Positions 25,842 through 35,615 of a stretch of 64,000 nt of DNA are shown one piece after another. The position numbers were made by a program, and so were the translations under genes. The notes under the pieces were generated by a model that saw only the letters and a program-made list of their open reading frames with translations, had not been told where the DNA came from and did not search any database. The DNA comes from Chryseobacterium indoltheticum. GTDB taxonomy: Bacteria; Bacteroidota; Bacteroidia; Flavobacteriales; Weeksellaceae. The first letter of the stretch is position 1; each line of letters begins with the position of its first letter. The stretch covers positions 930,001 through 994,000 of the forward strand of contig NZ_CP033929.1 of the NCBI RefSeq assembly GCF_003815915.1, given 5' to 3'.

Positions 25842-26913
25842 CTGACGATAATTTTTTATGGGTTAAAAAGTACAGACTAAGAAACAAAACACCCGAACAA
25901 AACAGGACAATAGATTTGGTAAGAAGTGTGTAATGAAGGTCGTAATAATATTGTGAAACAAAGTAAATAAATGCTACAATGCCGATTACTAAAGAGGTTT
26001 TGTAGTTTACCAAAAAGCTCAACAGAATAATTAAAATCGCTCCGGAAATAGCTGGTGCAAAAACCGTAGGCAATAAAATCAAAACCGACAGCGCATAAAT
26101 TCCATATTTTTGTTCACTCTTTTTAATATTCAGCATTTCAAAGAGATGAGAGATCACGTATAAAATTGCAAGAATAATAACCACAGAGGAAATCCAGAAA
26201 TATTCATTTGAATATTTGCCAATATCAGCAAATCTGTAATTTCTTCCTAAAAGATATAAACCTGCTAAAAAACAAAAAATCAATGAAATACGCACCGAAT
26301 CATAAATCTGTGAGAATGCCTTGTTGAAAGTCATTAATTTAGCCTCTTTTAAGTATATGAAAGTGAGAATTGAAGCCAAAAGAGAAATATAAATATGGAT
26401 TAAATTAAAGCTGTTATTTGACATCATTAAAAATAGAGATCCACCACAGATTATAACAATCGAAATAAATGAAATGAGATAAGACCGGACAATAAATAAT
26501 GCTGAAACTGCGATTAAAATAAAAATAATACTGACAAGATTTTCGTTCATTTCCATTTGTAATAAACCTCCTCCAACGAGAACAAAACCAATGATGTAAG
26601 CCGAAATACTGAGAGTGTCTAGAAGTATATTGTAAGTTACTTTAGTAACGAGTGCTCCAAAAATTATTAAAGGAATTCCGATGACCAATAGTCCGAATTC
26701 AGAATCATATAAACCGGCAATAAAAAGAAATCCTATAAAAAGAAAACTCGCCATAATTCCGCCAAAAATAGAAAGAACTTTTATAGTTAGAGATTGATGA
26801 TTATTGCCTTTTTCATATGCTCTATAAATTGCTTCTTCGTTAAATTTTAAATCTTTGTTTACCAATTCCTGAGCATTTTCCAGGAGTTGTTTTATTTCTT
26901 CTTTAGTTCTCAT
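25828..26913 (-). CDS. DUF4401 multi-pass membrane protein
   Basis: This 361-residue protein has a short soluble N-terminus (about 1-40) and roughly ten hydrophobic segments filling the rest. Family assignment rests on this pattern plus its position between DUF2157 and GDYXXLXY genes. It overlaps both neighbours (11 bases upstream, 14 downstream). The function is unknown; the tight overlaps suggest the three proteins form one membrane assembly. Confidence 0.82.
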   Translation of the reverse strand: MRTKEEIKQLLENAQELVNKDLKFNEEAIYRAYEKGNNHQSLTIKVLSIFGGIMASFLFIGFLFIAGLYDSEFGLLVIGIPLIIFGALVTKVTYNILLDTLSISAYIIGFVLVGGGLLQMEMNENLVSIIFILIAVSALFIVRSYLISFISIVIICGGSLFLMMSNNSFNLIHIYISLLASILTFIYLKEAKLMTFNKAFSQIYDSVRISLIFCFLAGLYLLGRNYRFADIGKYSNEYFWISSVVIILAILYVISHLFEMLNIKKSEQKYGIYALSVLILLPTVFAPAISGAILIILLSFLVNYKTSLVIGIVAFIYFVSQYYYDLHYTLLTKSIVLFCSGVLFLSLYFLTHKKLSSDEKI

Positions 26914-27859
26914 TTTTCCATTTTTTTTGAAGATTAATAATGTTCATTATAACCATTGTAACGCTTCCAATCACGAAAAGACTCACAAAGAGAAACATTC
27001 CGCCATCGGTTGAGAAATTTATAAGCAAAGCTGATATAATAGAAATAATACTGAATGGAATTACCGAAAGATAAAATATGTTTTTTGAGTTTAAACCATG
27101 CCAAATTCCGATCGCATATGTCGTTAAAATAAGAATCGTAAAAATAATCGAAAGTGATTTATATTCATCAAAAATTACAATCATCATTCCCAAAGTTGCA
27201 ATAACAGCACATCCTAAAGTTAAAATATGAGTAAACCACATAGGAATTACTGGTACTTTCTTTAGATTTTGCAATAAAAATGTAGAAATAAGGATAATTA
27301 CATTGATGCAGAAAATGATGGTTACAATTAATAACTCGTCCCAATCTTTGGCAACCTGCTGCGTGTAAAGAATAAAAGTGGTGTTGATTAGAACAATAAA
27401 AAGCAGCCACAAAGGAGCAAAATTTGAAATAGCAACCCACAATGCGATGAAAAGTGTCCATGCCAAAAAGAAATCATACGCATTGGCTCCGGTTTGATAA
27501 ATTTGTCCGAAAACTGCAAATAATACTCCGACTAAGAAGGCTGATCCGGTGAGAATAATATTTCGGGTATTTTGATTGATTTTAGGAAGTAAAGCAATGA
27601 TTGTTGTTGCAGTAATTAGCACTTCGGTAAGTCCAATCTTTGCAAATTTGTGCAGATCTGCCCAGTTATACGCAAAAAAGAAAATAATTCCTGTGGTAGC
27701 AAAACCTACTCCGAGTATAATAAAAAACTGGCGCAAAAATTTCTGCCACATTTCTTTATCATTATACACAGTTTCTTTCAAAAGGCGTCCAACTTCCGGT
27801 TCTGTCATGTTGCTGTGACGGCTTATCAATTTGATATCTTCACGTTGTATGTTTTTCAT
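26903..27859 (-). CDS. DUF2157 multi-pass membrane protein
   Basis: This is the first gene of the trio, 318 residues. A soluble N-terminal part (about 1-50, with ISRHSNMTEPEVGRLLKE) is followed by eight or nine membrane helices. The helix containing FFAYNWADLHKFAKIGL is characteristic of DUF2157. The function is unknown. No clear TAnnTTTG element is found in the short upstream gap. Confidence 0.85.
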   Translation of the reverse strand: MKNIQREDIKLISRHSNMTEPEVGRLLKETVYNDKEMWQKFLRQFFIILGVGFATTGIIFFFAYNWADLHKFAKIGLTEVLITATTIIALLPKINQNTRNIILTGSAFLVGVLFAVFGQIYQTGANAYDFFLAWTLFIALWVAISNFAPLWLLFIVLINTTFILYTQQVAKDWDELLIVTIIFCINVIILISTFLLQNLKKVPVIPMWFTHILTLGCAVIATLGMMIVIFDEYKSLSIIFTILILTTYAIGIWHGLNSKNIFYLSVIPFSIISIISALLINFSTDGGMFLFVSLFVIGSVTMVIMNIINLQKKWKNEN

Positions 27860-27953
27860 TCAATTGTGTATTTACAAGAATTAATTATGTTTAAGAAATA
27901 AAAAACGATTAATTCATTTCAATTGAACTAAACTACGAAAAAAGAACTGTAGT

Positions 27954-28280
27954 CTAAAGAGTTTTTAAACGAGTTTGATTTTCTTCTTCAAAACGTTCTT
28001 CTACATTATTAAGCACTTCACAATCACAAAAACCACCATTTTCCTTTAACCAGTTTTTAACTTCTTCCATATTTTGAATATGTTGGGATTCTAAAAATTG
28101 TTTTGTCATTTTTAGACTATCATCACAATCATTTTTCTCAAATTCTTCATCTAAAAAATCAAATAATTTTTGAAAAAGCCCACGGGAAACCGGAAGACTT
28201 TTTTCAAATTCAGCTTGCGCTTTTTGTTATAATTCTCTTTGGATTTGTTTGCGTCTTACTTTGTCGGCTTTGTCGGGCAT
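27954..28280 (-). pseudogene. DUF2695 protein interrupted by an in-frame stop
   Basis: Read from the ATG at 28280, the frame gives MPDKADKVRRKQIQREL, then TAA (28229-28227), then continues without another break for 90 codons to the TAG at 27954. The continuation includes LFQKLFDFLDEEFEKNDCDD and ENGGFCDCEVLNNVEERF, which look like the DUF2695 family. A single base change (for example AAA to TAA) explains the break. A shorter product from the ATG at 28109 (51 codons) could still be made. It lies beside another broken gene. A sequencing error cannot be excluded. Confidence 0.75.
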
Positions 28281-28311
28281 TTTATTGATGTTTTTTATAA
28301 GAGTTTTTAAC

Positions 28312-28731
28312 TCAATACTCTAAATTTTCAAAATACATTTGCAGTTCCAAAGCTCTGTTTTTCACGATTTCCTTCTTTTTATTTTCAGCAATATTATACC
28401 ACATTGTCCCCTCTTTTACTTCAAAATAAAATTTAGTAATGAATTTAGATTCTTTATCACGATAGATAATCCATTCTTTTTGAGAAGCTTTCAGTATTTC
28501 GAAAGCGTCTTTTGGAAGTTTAGTTGAAAGAAGATTATAATATTTATTCAGCTCTTTATCCCAAGATTCTCTCGCTATTATAGTGCATTCTCGCATTTCA
28601 GCATTTGAAATATCTTGCTTGCCAAAACATTTTGATTCTTCAATATCTATAAAGTTTTCTTGCAGGCTTTTATTCTGAGAAAATAAAGAGTTTGAAAGAA
28701 AAACAATAAGTATGATAAGTGTATTTTTCAT
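28312..28731 (-). CDS. LprI-like (DUF1311) secreted protein
   Basis: This 139-residue precursor has a signal peptide (MKNTLIILIVFLSNSLFSQ) and a helical domain. The domain has two cysteines in ESKCFGKQDISNAEMREC, and LNKYYNLLSTKLP and KASQKEWIIYRDKE follow in the order typical of the DUF1311/LprI lysozyme-inhibitor family. It should be periplasmic. Lysozyme inhibition is known for mycobacterial LprI only and is not implied strongly here. It sits between two broken genes. Confidence 0.85.
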   Translation of the reverse strand: MKNTLIILIVFLSNSLFSQNKSLQENFIDIEESKCFGKQDISNAEMRECTIIARESWDKELNKYYNLLSTKLPKDAFEILKASQKEWIIYRDKESKFITKFYFEVKEGTMWYNIAENKKKEIVKNRALELQMYFENLEY

Positions 28732-28742
28732 AATTTTTGAAA

Positions 28743-29168
28743 CTATAGATTCTTAAAAAGATACGGTATTTTCACAATATCAATTACTTTTTCTCCATTG
28801 TTATTTTTTCCAACGGTCCATTTTATATTTTGGGTAGATTTTTGCAGCGGCAACTTTCACTTCTTTATTAAAATTTTCATTTTTTCCGAAGGTTGAGATA
28901 TTGAGCACATTTCCCTGTTGGTCTATTTTTAAAATAATTTCAGTATTTAAATTTGCTCCTTGATTTTTCAAATTTTCCTTATTGATATTTTGATCTATTT
29001 TTTTTCAGAAATGCCTTATTTCCATCTGGGAAATGTGCAGGAAAAGTGTGGAATAGATTAATCCTGCGGTTGTTTTGATTGGTATCGGTCTGCGATTTTT
29101 GTTTCGTGTTTTTGAGAAAAAACCATAGTAATAGAAAGAATACTGAGTATGCAAAATATTTTTTTCAT
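28743..29168 (-). pseudogene. Frameshifted secreted protein (TonB C-terminus-like)
   Basis: From the ATG at 29168 a signal peptide is read (MKKIFCILSILSITMVFSQ), but the frame stops after 36 codons. The rest is recovered by moving one base forward three times: NNRRINLFHTFPAHFPDGN, then KKIDQNINKENLKNQ to YPKYKMD, then WTVGKNNNGEKVIDIVKIP to a stop at 28743. One break falls in an eight-A run at about 29001-29008, where seven would keep the frame. The layout (PDGN start, a strand with KIDQQGNV, WTVGKN near the end) resembles the C-terminal domain of TonB-like proteins. Three shifts make this a decayed gene or a poorly read region. Confidence 0.7.
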
Positions 29169-29183
29169 ACTCTGATTTAATCA

Positions 29184-29735
29184 TTAATTGTTTTCTACTT
29201 TATTTTTAATTTCTGCAATTTCAGGATATTTTACAGAATAAATTATATCGTATTTGTCTCCTTTCTTGAAATTGTCATTATAATTATAAATTCCTTTTTT
29301 ATAAATACCGTTTCTGGTTTTATATTGAAATATTGCCCAAACTTTCCATCCTCCTCTTGTGTACCTGCTTTCCAGATTTATCACTTCTGCAATTGATTTT
29401 TCAATTGGTTCATTATTTAAAATATTTTGAATTCTTCTATCAGTTAAATTTCCTGTAATAATCATTGAACAAAACATCCCAATAACTGCAAAACCTATTA
29501 TTGCAGTGTTCTTAATCGTTTTTTTTATCCACAACATTTTATTCGAACTGAAATTTGGTTTTTTAAAACTGTAATATTTCCCCAATAATGAGAACGTAAT
29601 AATTAGCCAACTACAGAAAAAAAATAAATAACTTATTATTTCCAAAAAACCGTTGTCTTTATAACCAAAAAAGAAAATTACTGAAAATCCTACTAAGATT
29701 AAGAGTATTCCATAAAGTAAAGCTTTATTTTTCAA
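29184..29735 (-). CDS. DUF3592-like membrane protein
   Basis: This 183-residue protein has three hydrophobic segments (about 6-25, 31-50 and 75-95) followed by a soluble domain with EVINLESRYTRGGWKVWAIF and KGDKYDIIYSVKYPEIA, a pattern like DUF3592. The function is unknown. It is downstream of the giant helicase gene on the same strand with a gap of 58 bases, so co-transcription is possible. Confidence 0.65.
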   Translation of the reverse strand: MKNKALLYGILLILVGFSVIFFFGYKDNGFLEIISYLFFFCSWLIITFSLLGKYYSFKKPNFSSNKMLWIKKTIKNTAIIGFAVIGMFCSMIITGNLTDRRIQNILNNEPIEKSIAEVINLESRYTRGGWKVWAIFQYKTRNGIYKKGIYNYNDNFKKGDKYDIIYSVKYPEIAEIKNKVENN

Positions 29736-29793
29736 ATTAAATATTTTTCGTTTACTTTTAATAAAGGATGAAAATCAAAAAAAGTTTTAAAAT

Positions 29794-32700
29794 TTACCCC
29801 AAAACAATTCTCCCCTCGACTTCCTTCAGCAATCCTTTTCCGATCAATTCCTCTACAGAAAAATTCACTACAGAATCAATCTGAGAACCCACTTTCGCAA
29901 ACCCAAAAATTTTACAAACCGCACGAACCAATTCGTCCTTATTTAAACTCAAACTCGAATGCATCAATTCCATAATAGCAACCGAAATTTCTTCAGGTGC
30001 AATCTCGTCAATCAGTCTTTTTTCTATTGAATTGTCTCGATAAACAGCAAGATTTTGAGGCTGTAGATTTTCGCTCCAGTAAAATTTCTGATAATTTTCT
30101 GTGGATTGTAAATTCGGGATAGAATTTAAAGTTTCCAAAAGATAATTATTCATTTTTCCACCTGCTCTTGAAGTGTTCCAAAGCTTGAGAATCTTCCTGA
30201 ATAAAGCATTCTGGCTAATCGGTGATTCTGTATCAATAATTGTTTTGATTTGACTGAGAAGAACCTGTTTGTTTTCAAAAAGATAAATAGATTCTGAGTT
30301 TGCATTAATTTCTGGAATCAATTCTGCTGCAACATAAGAAATCATTTTTGAAGGTTTTTCAGTTTCCGAAACTTCACTCAGATAGACTTTCTCAGAAGTT
30401 TTTAGTTCAATTATTTCTTCTTGTTTCTCTTTTACCTCAGTCTTTATTTTTTCAATTTCAGCCTGAATTTTCTCAACGATTTTTTCTTTGTTTTTAATCC
30501 AGTCCAAAGTCCAGATTCTGAAAACATTCCAACCTAAACCTTTCAAAACATTAGGAACGAGCAATTCTCGGTCATTGGTTGTATTGATGTTAAAATAATT
30601 TTCACTGTCCAGCAAAATTGCCATTAAATATTCACTTTCATTTTCAGGATTGATCACCCCGATGTCAACTTTATATTCCGAAGTTCCGATGTTGGTTTTG
30701 ATTTTCAGGCCGCTTTCCTCCAAATGTTTCGCAATCGAATTCACCATCAGTTTCTGCTGATTTATATTGGAATTTGAATTGTGATAAACCAAGCCTTTTT
30801 CAGAAAAATTCAGGAAGTTTTTCAATCCTAAAACACCTTCCGAACTCGTTCTGTTCATATCGATCTGGTCGCCTTTTAATGAAGAAAACACTTTCATTTC
30901 GTAGCGTGCTCTTGTTACGGCAACATTCAGTCGTCTCCAACCTCCGTCGCGGTTGAGCGGACCGAAATTCATCGAAACTTTTCCGTCTTCATCAGGTCCG
31001 TAACCAATCGAGAACAGAATAATATCACGTTCATCACCTTGTACATTTTCAAGATTTTTAATGAAAATTGGTTCTTCAGAATTAATGGTAAACTCTTCCA
31101 AATTCGGATTTTCCTGAAATAATTTCTGCAGTAAATCTTCAATCAGACTTTGCTGAGTCTGGCTGAAAGTCACCACACCAATCGATTTTTTGTTTTTCCT
31201 TTCAAGATGATCTTTAATGTATTGAATTATTGCTTCCGCTTCATTTTTATTGGTTCTCGTTTTTCCTTTATCGTAAAATCCGTCAACAAATTCAAACGTT
31301 ACTTTCCGGTTCAGATCATCCGGAGATGGGAACGTGAGCAGTTTATTATCGTAAAAATGAGCGTTGGAGAAAGAAATCAAACTTTCATGCTTGCTTCGGT
31401 AATGTCTCAATAAATAATTTGAAGGAATCGAAAGCGCCAGACAATCATCCAAAATACTTTCCAGATCTTCGAGCTCAAAATTTTCTTCATCCACTTTTTG
31501 AGACGCAAAAAAACTGGTCGGTGGCATCTGTTTCGGGTCGCCTACAATGATTGCCTGTTTTGCCCTCGCCAAAGCACTTACCGCTTCAGAAGTCGGCAAC
31601 TGCGAAGCTTCATCGAAAATAACCAAGTCAAAATGCTCTTCATTTACATCAAAGTATTGCGCCACCGAAATCGGACTCATCAACATACACGGTTTCAGCC
31701 TCGGAATTAAAGTAGGAATTTGGTCAAATAGTTTTCTGATGGATAAACCTCGACCTTTGTTTCTGATGGCTTTCTGCAAAATTCCAATTTCTGAGCTTTG
31801 AACGGCTTCATGAGAAAAATTAGGAATTCTATCGCTCAGTTTCATCGTTAACTGATTTTTGGTCAGTTCTGTAAATTCTTTGTGAAGATTTTTATACTGC
31901 TGAATCTGAGATTCATAAATATTGGCATCAAAACCGTTCAAAGTTCCCGAACTGTAAATGGTTTTAATGAATAAATTCAGATGAATGATTTTTTCAAATT
32001 CGAGCTCAAGAGATTCTGTATCGAGCCAGCCTTTTTCAAGGAAATCGATGAACCAGTTTAGATTTAAATCTTGTGCTTTTTCTTTTAAACTGTTGAAATT
32101 AATCCAGTCTTCCAACTGATGAATATTCTGAACAATTGTCTGTAAATCAGCATCATTAGGAACTTCATGCACAAATTCTAAAAGCTGAGTTTCTGCATTG
32201 TCAAAATCTTTCAACGTTTCAACGACTTCAGAAATATTCTGATTGTTATTTTGTTTTGATGAAAAATATTTTAGCCATTCCGGAAAATTCGGAATGGAAA
32301 TTTTTTGAGCTAAATCCTTCGTACTTTCAATGGTTTTTAAATCTTTTTCAATCGCAGAAATATCAAACGAACTTCCGTTAAAATAAAGATTCGTCACCGA
32401 TGAAAGTGCATTGTAATGAAGATTGTTTAATTGATTTTTAAGCTGCTGATAATTTTCAAGCTTGTCAAAAAGTCCATCGATTTGCACATCAGATTCTATT
32501 CCTGATTTTGCGTAACCGTTTAGTTGCTGTTTTACTTTCCTTTGTTTAAACCATTTCGGAATAAACCACGTATGTTTTGCCTGATTCCACAACAGTTTTA
32601 ATGAAGCAAAATCGATATTTAAGATGGAAGAATTAAAATTGGAAGTGATTTGATTTTCAGTTTGTTGAAACTGCGTTTGCTGAGTCATCCAGTTTTTGAA

Positions 32701-35487
32701 TAAATTCAGCTGACCTTCATTGAAAACAATGTCAACCAAACCGGATTTCACCGGATTGTTTTTTAAATATTCAAGAATTTCTATGCTGTCAGAATTGGAA
32801 ACTTCATCCAATTGAAACTGGCTTTTTACCTGTTCAGCCGAATTTTTCTTTTCATTATATTGAGAAATTGCGGAAAGAATAAGATTTTTATTTTCAAACT
32901 GATGACTTGAAGTTTTTATCGGACGTAAAGCATGAAGTGATGGTTGCCCGACTTTCCGCACAATCGACGCAAACGGAATCAACCAGTCTTTCCACTGATT
33001 CCAGTTAAAAACATCAGCGCTTTCCAAAGGGAAATTGATGTGAAAACGCTCATCTGCATTTACATAATTGGTTTCCAAGAAGGCAATCGTATCAAATAAA
33101 CTCCAGCCAATCGGGAATTTTTTGTGCAGTTCATTTACATATTTCCCAAGTTCTTTTCTGCGTTCGTCGAGGCGTTTTGCTTCTTCGTGATAATCGGCAT
33201 TGATTTTATATTTTGGAACTTCAAGCGTTCTTTCAAACTGTTTCAGAACATCCGATTTTTTAGATTTATTGGAATGCAATTCGAGGCAGAATGCACCCAA
33301 GCCAATATTTTCCAATCGGTGATGAACCACATCTAAAGCGGCTTTTTTCGCAGCTACAAAGAGTACTTTTTTATCATTCGATAAAGCGTCGGCAATTATG
33401 TTAGTAATCGTCTGTGATTTTCCGGTTCCGGGAGGTCCGTGAAGAATAAAACTTTTATTGAGATTGGCATTCTTTACCGCATTCAACTGAGAATTGTCGG
33501 TCGAAATAGGCAAAACCAATTCAGAAGCGGAGATATTTTCTAAACTTTGAGCATCATTTTCCACGCTTTCCAAAGTTTCTGTCAATCGTCCGTCGATCAA
33601 ACTTTTTACAATCGAACTTTTCTGAATTTCTTCCGAATATTTTGAAATATCTTGCCAGAGAATCAATTTATTAAAGGAAAAAATTCCCAAAACCAATTGT
33701 TCCAAAACATCCCAACCTTCAAGATTGAGAACCGCATTTCTGATAATCGCCAAAACTTTCGGCACATCAACTCCCGATTCATCCATCGGAAGATTTTCGA
33801 GGCTGTTGATGTTGAGCTTGAATTCCTGTTTTAAATATTCAAGCAACGTAATGTTGATCATCGTTTCTTCTTCACGGCTTCGAAGTGTGAATTTAGAATT
33901 CACAGATTTTCTCGAAAGTTCAACAGGAACTAATAAAATCGGAGCCAGTCTTGGAACGTCTTTATTTTTTGGTTCAAACCATTTTAATAATCCAATTCCC
34001 AAATACAATGTACTTTTCCCGTTTTCTTCTTCTGCGAGTTTTGCACTTCTGTAAAGGTTGGTGAGGATATTATCGAGATCATCCTGATGATAATATGTTA
34101 AAAGTCGGTTGTATTTAAACTCATCATCCGCAAATTTAAAAAGCGGTTGCGACTGATGTAAAGGCTCGCCGTACAGATTATATTTTCTAAGAACCGCCTG
34201 ATTGTTGTCTGGATGAATCGTGAATGATTTTCCGTCGGCTAAACTATCTTCAAGTACATTTATTTTGGTGTCAATCAGCTGTAGCATACTTTTGGTAAAT
34301 CGCAGATTTAGAAGATTATTTCTGAGCGAAAGATCGAGCAGTTTTCTTTCCCAAACTTTTTGCTTGGTCAAATTTGAAAAGTCTGTCAGTTCAAGATCAT
34401 CATATTGAGTTCCCAAATCAAAATCCTGATCGAGTTCTGTTGAATTTTTATTGGAATCGAAATCGAGACTTTTAATCGTTTCATTTTTTAAAAGTGGGAG
34501 TGGAGAAATTCCCGCTGACCTTGCATTTTTGATGTCTAATGAAAGCAAAAATCTTGATGAATCCATCAACTGAGTTTCCGCAGAATTCATCGCATCTTTG
34601 AATGAAACTTGGGTTCCTCTGCACAAACTGGTCGATTCGATTAAAGCAATTTCTTTAATTCCTGAAGCAATTCTTTTAGAAATTGCAGCTTGATCAAAAG
34701 TAATTATTCCATCGAAACGCTGATCATCCAACCAAACTCCAACAAAAGCGTGACCGTCTGTTACAACGATAATCGGATTCAAATCAATTGCTTCAAGACA
34801 CGCTGCGAAAAGCAAAGAAATATCGATGCAGTTCCCGAATTTTGTTTCCAAAACCGTGTCCACAAGCCTGATTCTTTGTCCGTTCTTCTCAAAACTTGGA
34901 GGCATTGCGCTGTAAATCAATTCCAGATTCTGAATAGATTTATAAATTGCCGAAACCATCTGTAAAACCCTTTCTTTGCTTTTCTGTTGATAACCTTCAA
35001 AAGATGGAGTAAGTTTATTTCTCGCTAAAATATCAATCGCATCAGCTTTCAGTTTATATAAAAGATTATTATTTGAAAGAACATACGAAGCCAAAAGTTG
35101 CGGATACGATTGCAATCCACCAAAATAATCCATCGGCAGAACTTCAATATTGAAACCCTTCTCATAAATAGATTCTCCGTCTTTAAAAACCTGAATTTTG
35201 ATTTGATCTAAATCTTTTTCAGTCAGTCTTTTCAATAAATCATTATTAAAAATAAAGTTGAAAAGAGATATTTTATACAGTGAATTCTGCCTGATTTTAT
35301 CAATATATACATCATATTTTTCAAATAAACCCAAAGATGAGGTGATCTGAAGGTTTAAGTTTTCAAAATCTTCACTCACTTCTCTGAAGGAAATGCTTTG
35401 AAGAAAAGAATATTGGTTTAAACAAAAAGTATAATTGAAATAAGGGCTGTGCTGTATCTGTAAATCAAACGGAATAATCTGCTCCAT
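29794..35487 (-). CDS. Giant transglutaminase-like/DUF4011/SF1 helicase/nuclease-like protein
   Basis: This is a 1,897-residue cytoplasmic protein. Order: an N-terminal beta-rich region (1-130); a transglutaminase-like core with KFGNCIDISLLFAACLEA near 218 and DGHAFVGVWLDD near 245 (Cys, His, Asp in order); the DUF4011 signature RKLLDLSLRNNLLNL near 380; helicase motif I HGPPGTGKSQT near 683; long coiled helical insert; motif II FDEASQLP near 1288; motif III GDPKQMPPT; NVQGDERDIILFS and NVAVTRAR near 1525 (motifs V and VI). A C-terminal part near 1590-1665, with a restriction-endonuclease-like strand and FRIWTLDW, is like DUF3320/DUF559 neighbours. ATP-driven remodelling of DNA or RNA is expected. 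A defence role is possible but not shown. Confidence 0.88.
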   Translation of the reverse strand: MEQIIPFDLQIQHSPYFNYTFCLNQYSFLQSISFREVSEDFENLNLQITSSLGLFEKYDVYIDKIRQNSLYKISLFNFIFNNDLLKRLTEKDLDQIKIQVFKDGESIYEKGFNIEVLPMDYFGGLQSYPQLLASYVLSNNNLLYKLKADAIDILARNKLTPSFEGYQQKSKERVLQMVSAIYKSIQNLELIYSAMPPSFEKNGQRIRLVDTVLETKFGNCIDISLLFAACLEAIDLNPIIVVTDGHAFVGVWLDDQRFDGIITFDQAAISKRIASGIKEIALIESTSLCRGTQVSFKDAMNSAETQLMDSSRFLLSLDIKNARSAGISPLPLLKNETIKSLDFDSNKNSTELDQDFDLGTQYDDLELTDFSNLTKQKVWERKLLDLSLRNNLLNLRFTKSMLQLIDTKINVLEDSLADGKSFTIHPDNNQAVLRKYNLYGEPLHQSQPLFKFADDEFKYNRLLTYYHQDDLDNILTNLYRSAKLAEEENGKSTLYLGIGLLKWFEPKNKDVPRLAPILLVPVELSRKSVNSKFTLRSREEETMINITLLEYLKQEFKLNINSLENLPMDESGVDVPKVLAIIRNAVLNLEGWDVLEQLVLGIFSFNKLILWQDISKYSEEIQKSSIVKSLIDGRLTETLESVENDAQSLENISASELVLPISTDNSQLNAVKNANLNKSFILHGPPGTGKSQTITNIIADALSNDKKVLFVAAKKAALDVVHHRLENIGLGAFCLELHSNKSKKSDVLKQFERTLEVPKYKINADYHEEAKRLDERRKELGKYVNELHKKFPIGWSLFDTIAFLETNYVNADERFHINFPLESADVFNWNQWKDWLIPFASIVRKVGQPSLHALRPIKTSSHQFENKNLILSAISQYNEKKNSAEQVKSQFQLDEVSNSDSIEILEYLKNNPVKSGLVDIVFNEGQLNLFKNWMTQQTQFQQTENQITSNFNSSILNIDFASLKLLWNQAKHTWFIPKWFKQRKVKQQLNGYAKSGIESDVQIDGLFDKLENYQQLKNQLNNLHYNALSSVTNLYFNGSSFDISAIEKDLKTIESTKDLAQKISIPNFPEWLKYFSSKQNNNQNISEVVETLKDFDNAETQLLEFVHEVPNDADLQTIVQNIHQLEDWINFNSLKEKAQDLNLNWFIDFLEKGWLDTESLELEFEKIIHLNLFIKTIYSSGTLNGFDANIYESQIQQYKNLHKEFTELTKNQLTMKLSDRIPNFSHEAVQSSEIGILQKAIRNKGRGLSIRKLFDQIPTLIPRLKPCMLMSPISVAQYFDVNEEHFDLVIFDEASQLPTSEAVSALARAKQAIIVGDPKQMPPTSFFASQKVDEENFELEDLESILDDCLALSIPSNYLLRHYRSKHESLISFSNAHFYDNKLLTFPSPDDLNRKVTFEFVDGFYDKGKTRTNKNEAEAIIQYIKDHLERKNKKSIGVVTFSQTQQSLIEDLLQKLFQENPNLEEFTINSEEPIFIKNLENVQGDERDIILFSIGYGPDEDGKVSMNFGPLNRDGGWRRLNVAVTRARYEMKVFSSLKGDQIDMNRTSSEGVLGLKNFLNFSEKGLVYHNSNSNINQQKLMVNSIAKHLEESGLKIKTNIGTSEYKVDIGVINPENESEYLMAILLDSENYFNINTTNDRELLVPNVLKGLGWNVFRIWTLDWIKNKEKIVEKIQAEIEKIKTEVKEKQEEIIELKTSEKVYLSEVSETEKPSKMISYVAAELIPEINANSESIYLFENKQVLLSQIKTIIDTESPISQNALFRKILKLWNTSRAGGKMNNYLLETLNSIPNLQSTENYQKFYWSENLQPQNLAVYRDNSIEKRLIDEIAPEEISVAIMELMHSSLSLNKDELVRAVCKIFGFAKVGSQIDSVVNFSVEELIGKGLLKEVEGRIVLG

Positions 35488-35615
35488 AAATGTTTTTTGT
35501 GATTGTCATTCTCTTTTTCGAGAGACAATGCAATTTAGAAATAAAACAGATATGTACAAAACAGTTGTGCTTATGGAAATAGATTTTTAAGATGAAATTA
35601 AAGAGAAGATTAATT

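Noticed and set aside
28103..28288. 61-codon plus-strand frame at 28.1-28.3 kb
   Set aside because: It is antisense to the broken DUF2695 gene, whose minus-strand reading gives recognisable protein sequence on both sides of the stop.
27900..35487. A full defence island around the giant helicase
   Set aside because: Only the helicase itself suggests defence. No restriction, toxin, integrase or known partner gene is seen nearby, so a firm call is not supported.
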